Shown here in pieces: positions 63,683 through 64,000 of a stretch of DNA of 64,000 bases (position 1 is its first letter; each line of letters begins with the position of its first letter). The position numbers were made by a program, and so were the translations under genes. The notes under the pieces are model-generated. The model was not told where the DNA came from, searched no databases, and worked only from the letters and a program-made list of their open reading frames with translations. The stretch lies in the NCBI RefSeq assembly GCF_036014015.1, contig NZ_CP107905.1, positions 9,610,001 to 9,674,000 of the forward strand, in the 5' to 3' direction. This stretch comes from Streptomyces sp. NBC_00457. GTDB lineage: Bacteria; Actinomycetota; Actinomycetes; Streptomycetales; Streptomycetaceae.

Positions 63683-64000
63683 TCAGGCCAGGTCCGCGAC
63701 CATCCGCGGCAGGTCGAGGGTGGTCCTGATGCCGGGCGGTGCCTCGCAGACCAAAGGCACGGCGTTGACGACGATGTGGGCGCTGTAGCCGGGCGAGACG
63801 GCAGCGTAGTTCTCGGACGTGACACGGATGTCGATGTCGAGGGGCGCGTCACCCTCGACGACGACGTGCCAGCCGGTGTCGCGCACCTGCCCTTTCCAGT
63901 CCTGTTCGAGATCTTGGGTGAGGTACCAGGTGGGCCGGACCACCATGAACGGCTTGCCGTCTCGCCAGCCGGTGACCTCGAACCGCCATGCGGCGACCGT
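63683..64000 (-). CDS. dihydrodipicolinate-reductase-like NAD(P)-dependent dehydrogenase (5' end outside window)
   Basis: The visible 105 C-terminal residues run in frame from the window edge: VAAWRFEVTGWRDGKPFMVV, PTWYLTQDLEQDWKGQVRDTGWHVVVEG and the end GIRTTLDLPRMVADL. This resembles the C-terminal half of DapB-like amine or 2,4-diaminopentanoate dehydrogenases of actinobacteria. The nucleotide-binding half is not in the window, so the exact reaction is not readable. Confidence 0.7.
   Translation of the reverse strand, partial: TVAAWRFEVTGWRDGKPFMVVRPTWYLTQDLEQDWKGQVRDTGWHVVVEGDAPLDIDIRVTSENYAAVSPGYSAHIVVNAVPLVCEAPPGIRTTLDLPRMVADLA

Overview
The window looks like a piece of a Streptomyces chromosome. 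It is very GC-rich with strong G/C third-position bias, many GTG starts and frequent ATGA/GTGA stop-start overlaps. Its gene families are typical of the genus: MptB and GT87 mannosyltransferases, Rv1733c-like membrane proteins, MmyB-type regulators, MEDS proteins, an ECF42-type sigma factor and a GH75 chitosanase. No tRNA, rRNA, CRISPR array, prophage or biosynthetic gene cluster was recognised.

Layout. 1-3.7 kb: galactan breakdown (GH42 beta-galactosidase, secreted GH53 endo-galactanase). 3.9-7.1 kb: ArsR regulator, SMP-30-like protein, two coupled Fluc/CrcB fluoride channels, UppP. 7.1-12.9 kb: amide amino acid catabolism (GntR regulator, asparagine permease, asparaginase, aspartate ammonia-lyase, glutaminase), interrupted by a 54-bp intergenic repeat. 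13-18 kb: two mannosyltransferases, a D-Ala-D-Ala carboxypeptidase overlapping antisense, and a compact second Rho factor. 19.1-21.7 kb: an ECF42-type sigma module with two DGPF (YCII) proteins, two matching candidate promoters and an extra 38-codon gene. 21.8-37.1 kb: signalling and stress genes (STAND ATPase, MEDS/STAS with MEDS/anti-sigma kinase, GntR, MarR, HemK-like methyltransferase, PAS-GAF-SpoIIE phosphatase), with esterases and a sulfite-oxidase-like pair. 38.8-40.2 kb: an IS4-family element with inverted repeats and a 10-bp target duplication. 40.3-44.8 kb: secreted proteins, chitosanase, and an SDR/TetR divergent pair. 44.8-46.9 kb: PTS-type dihydroxyacetone kinase. 46.9-49.9 kb: a gene-poor stretch and a decayed ABC transporter. 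50.1-54.6 kb: an aconitase, a two-headed GntR regulator and an RraA-fold aldolase, probably one regulon. 54.8-60.5 kb: gene fragments, an NTF2-like protein, two MmyB-type regulators, an MFS exporter and an aldo/keto reductase. 60.6-63.6 kb: ApbE flavin transferase, FMN-binding lipoprotein and metallophosphoesterase. The window ends inside a dihydrodipicolinate-reductase-like gene.

Most interesting points. (1) The ECF42 module carries two near-identical sigma-type promoters; the second drives a small gene not normally part of the described module. (2) The two copies of the 54-bp repeat are flanked by coding DNA with apparent C-to-T drift on the repeat's own strand. (3) Two 7-12-7 inverted repeats link the aconitase, the dual-winged-helix GntR regulator and the RraA gene. 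(4) The compact Rho paralogue has a C-rich, G-poor leader suggesting self-regulation. All assignments rest on reading the sequence and remembered family features; no database search was run.
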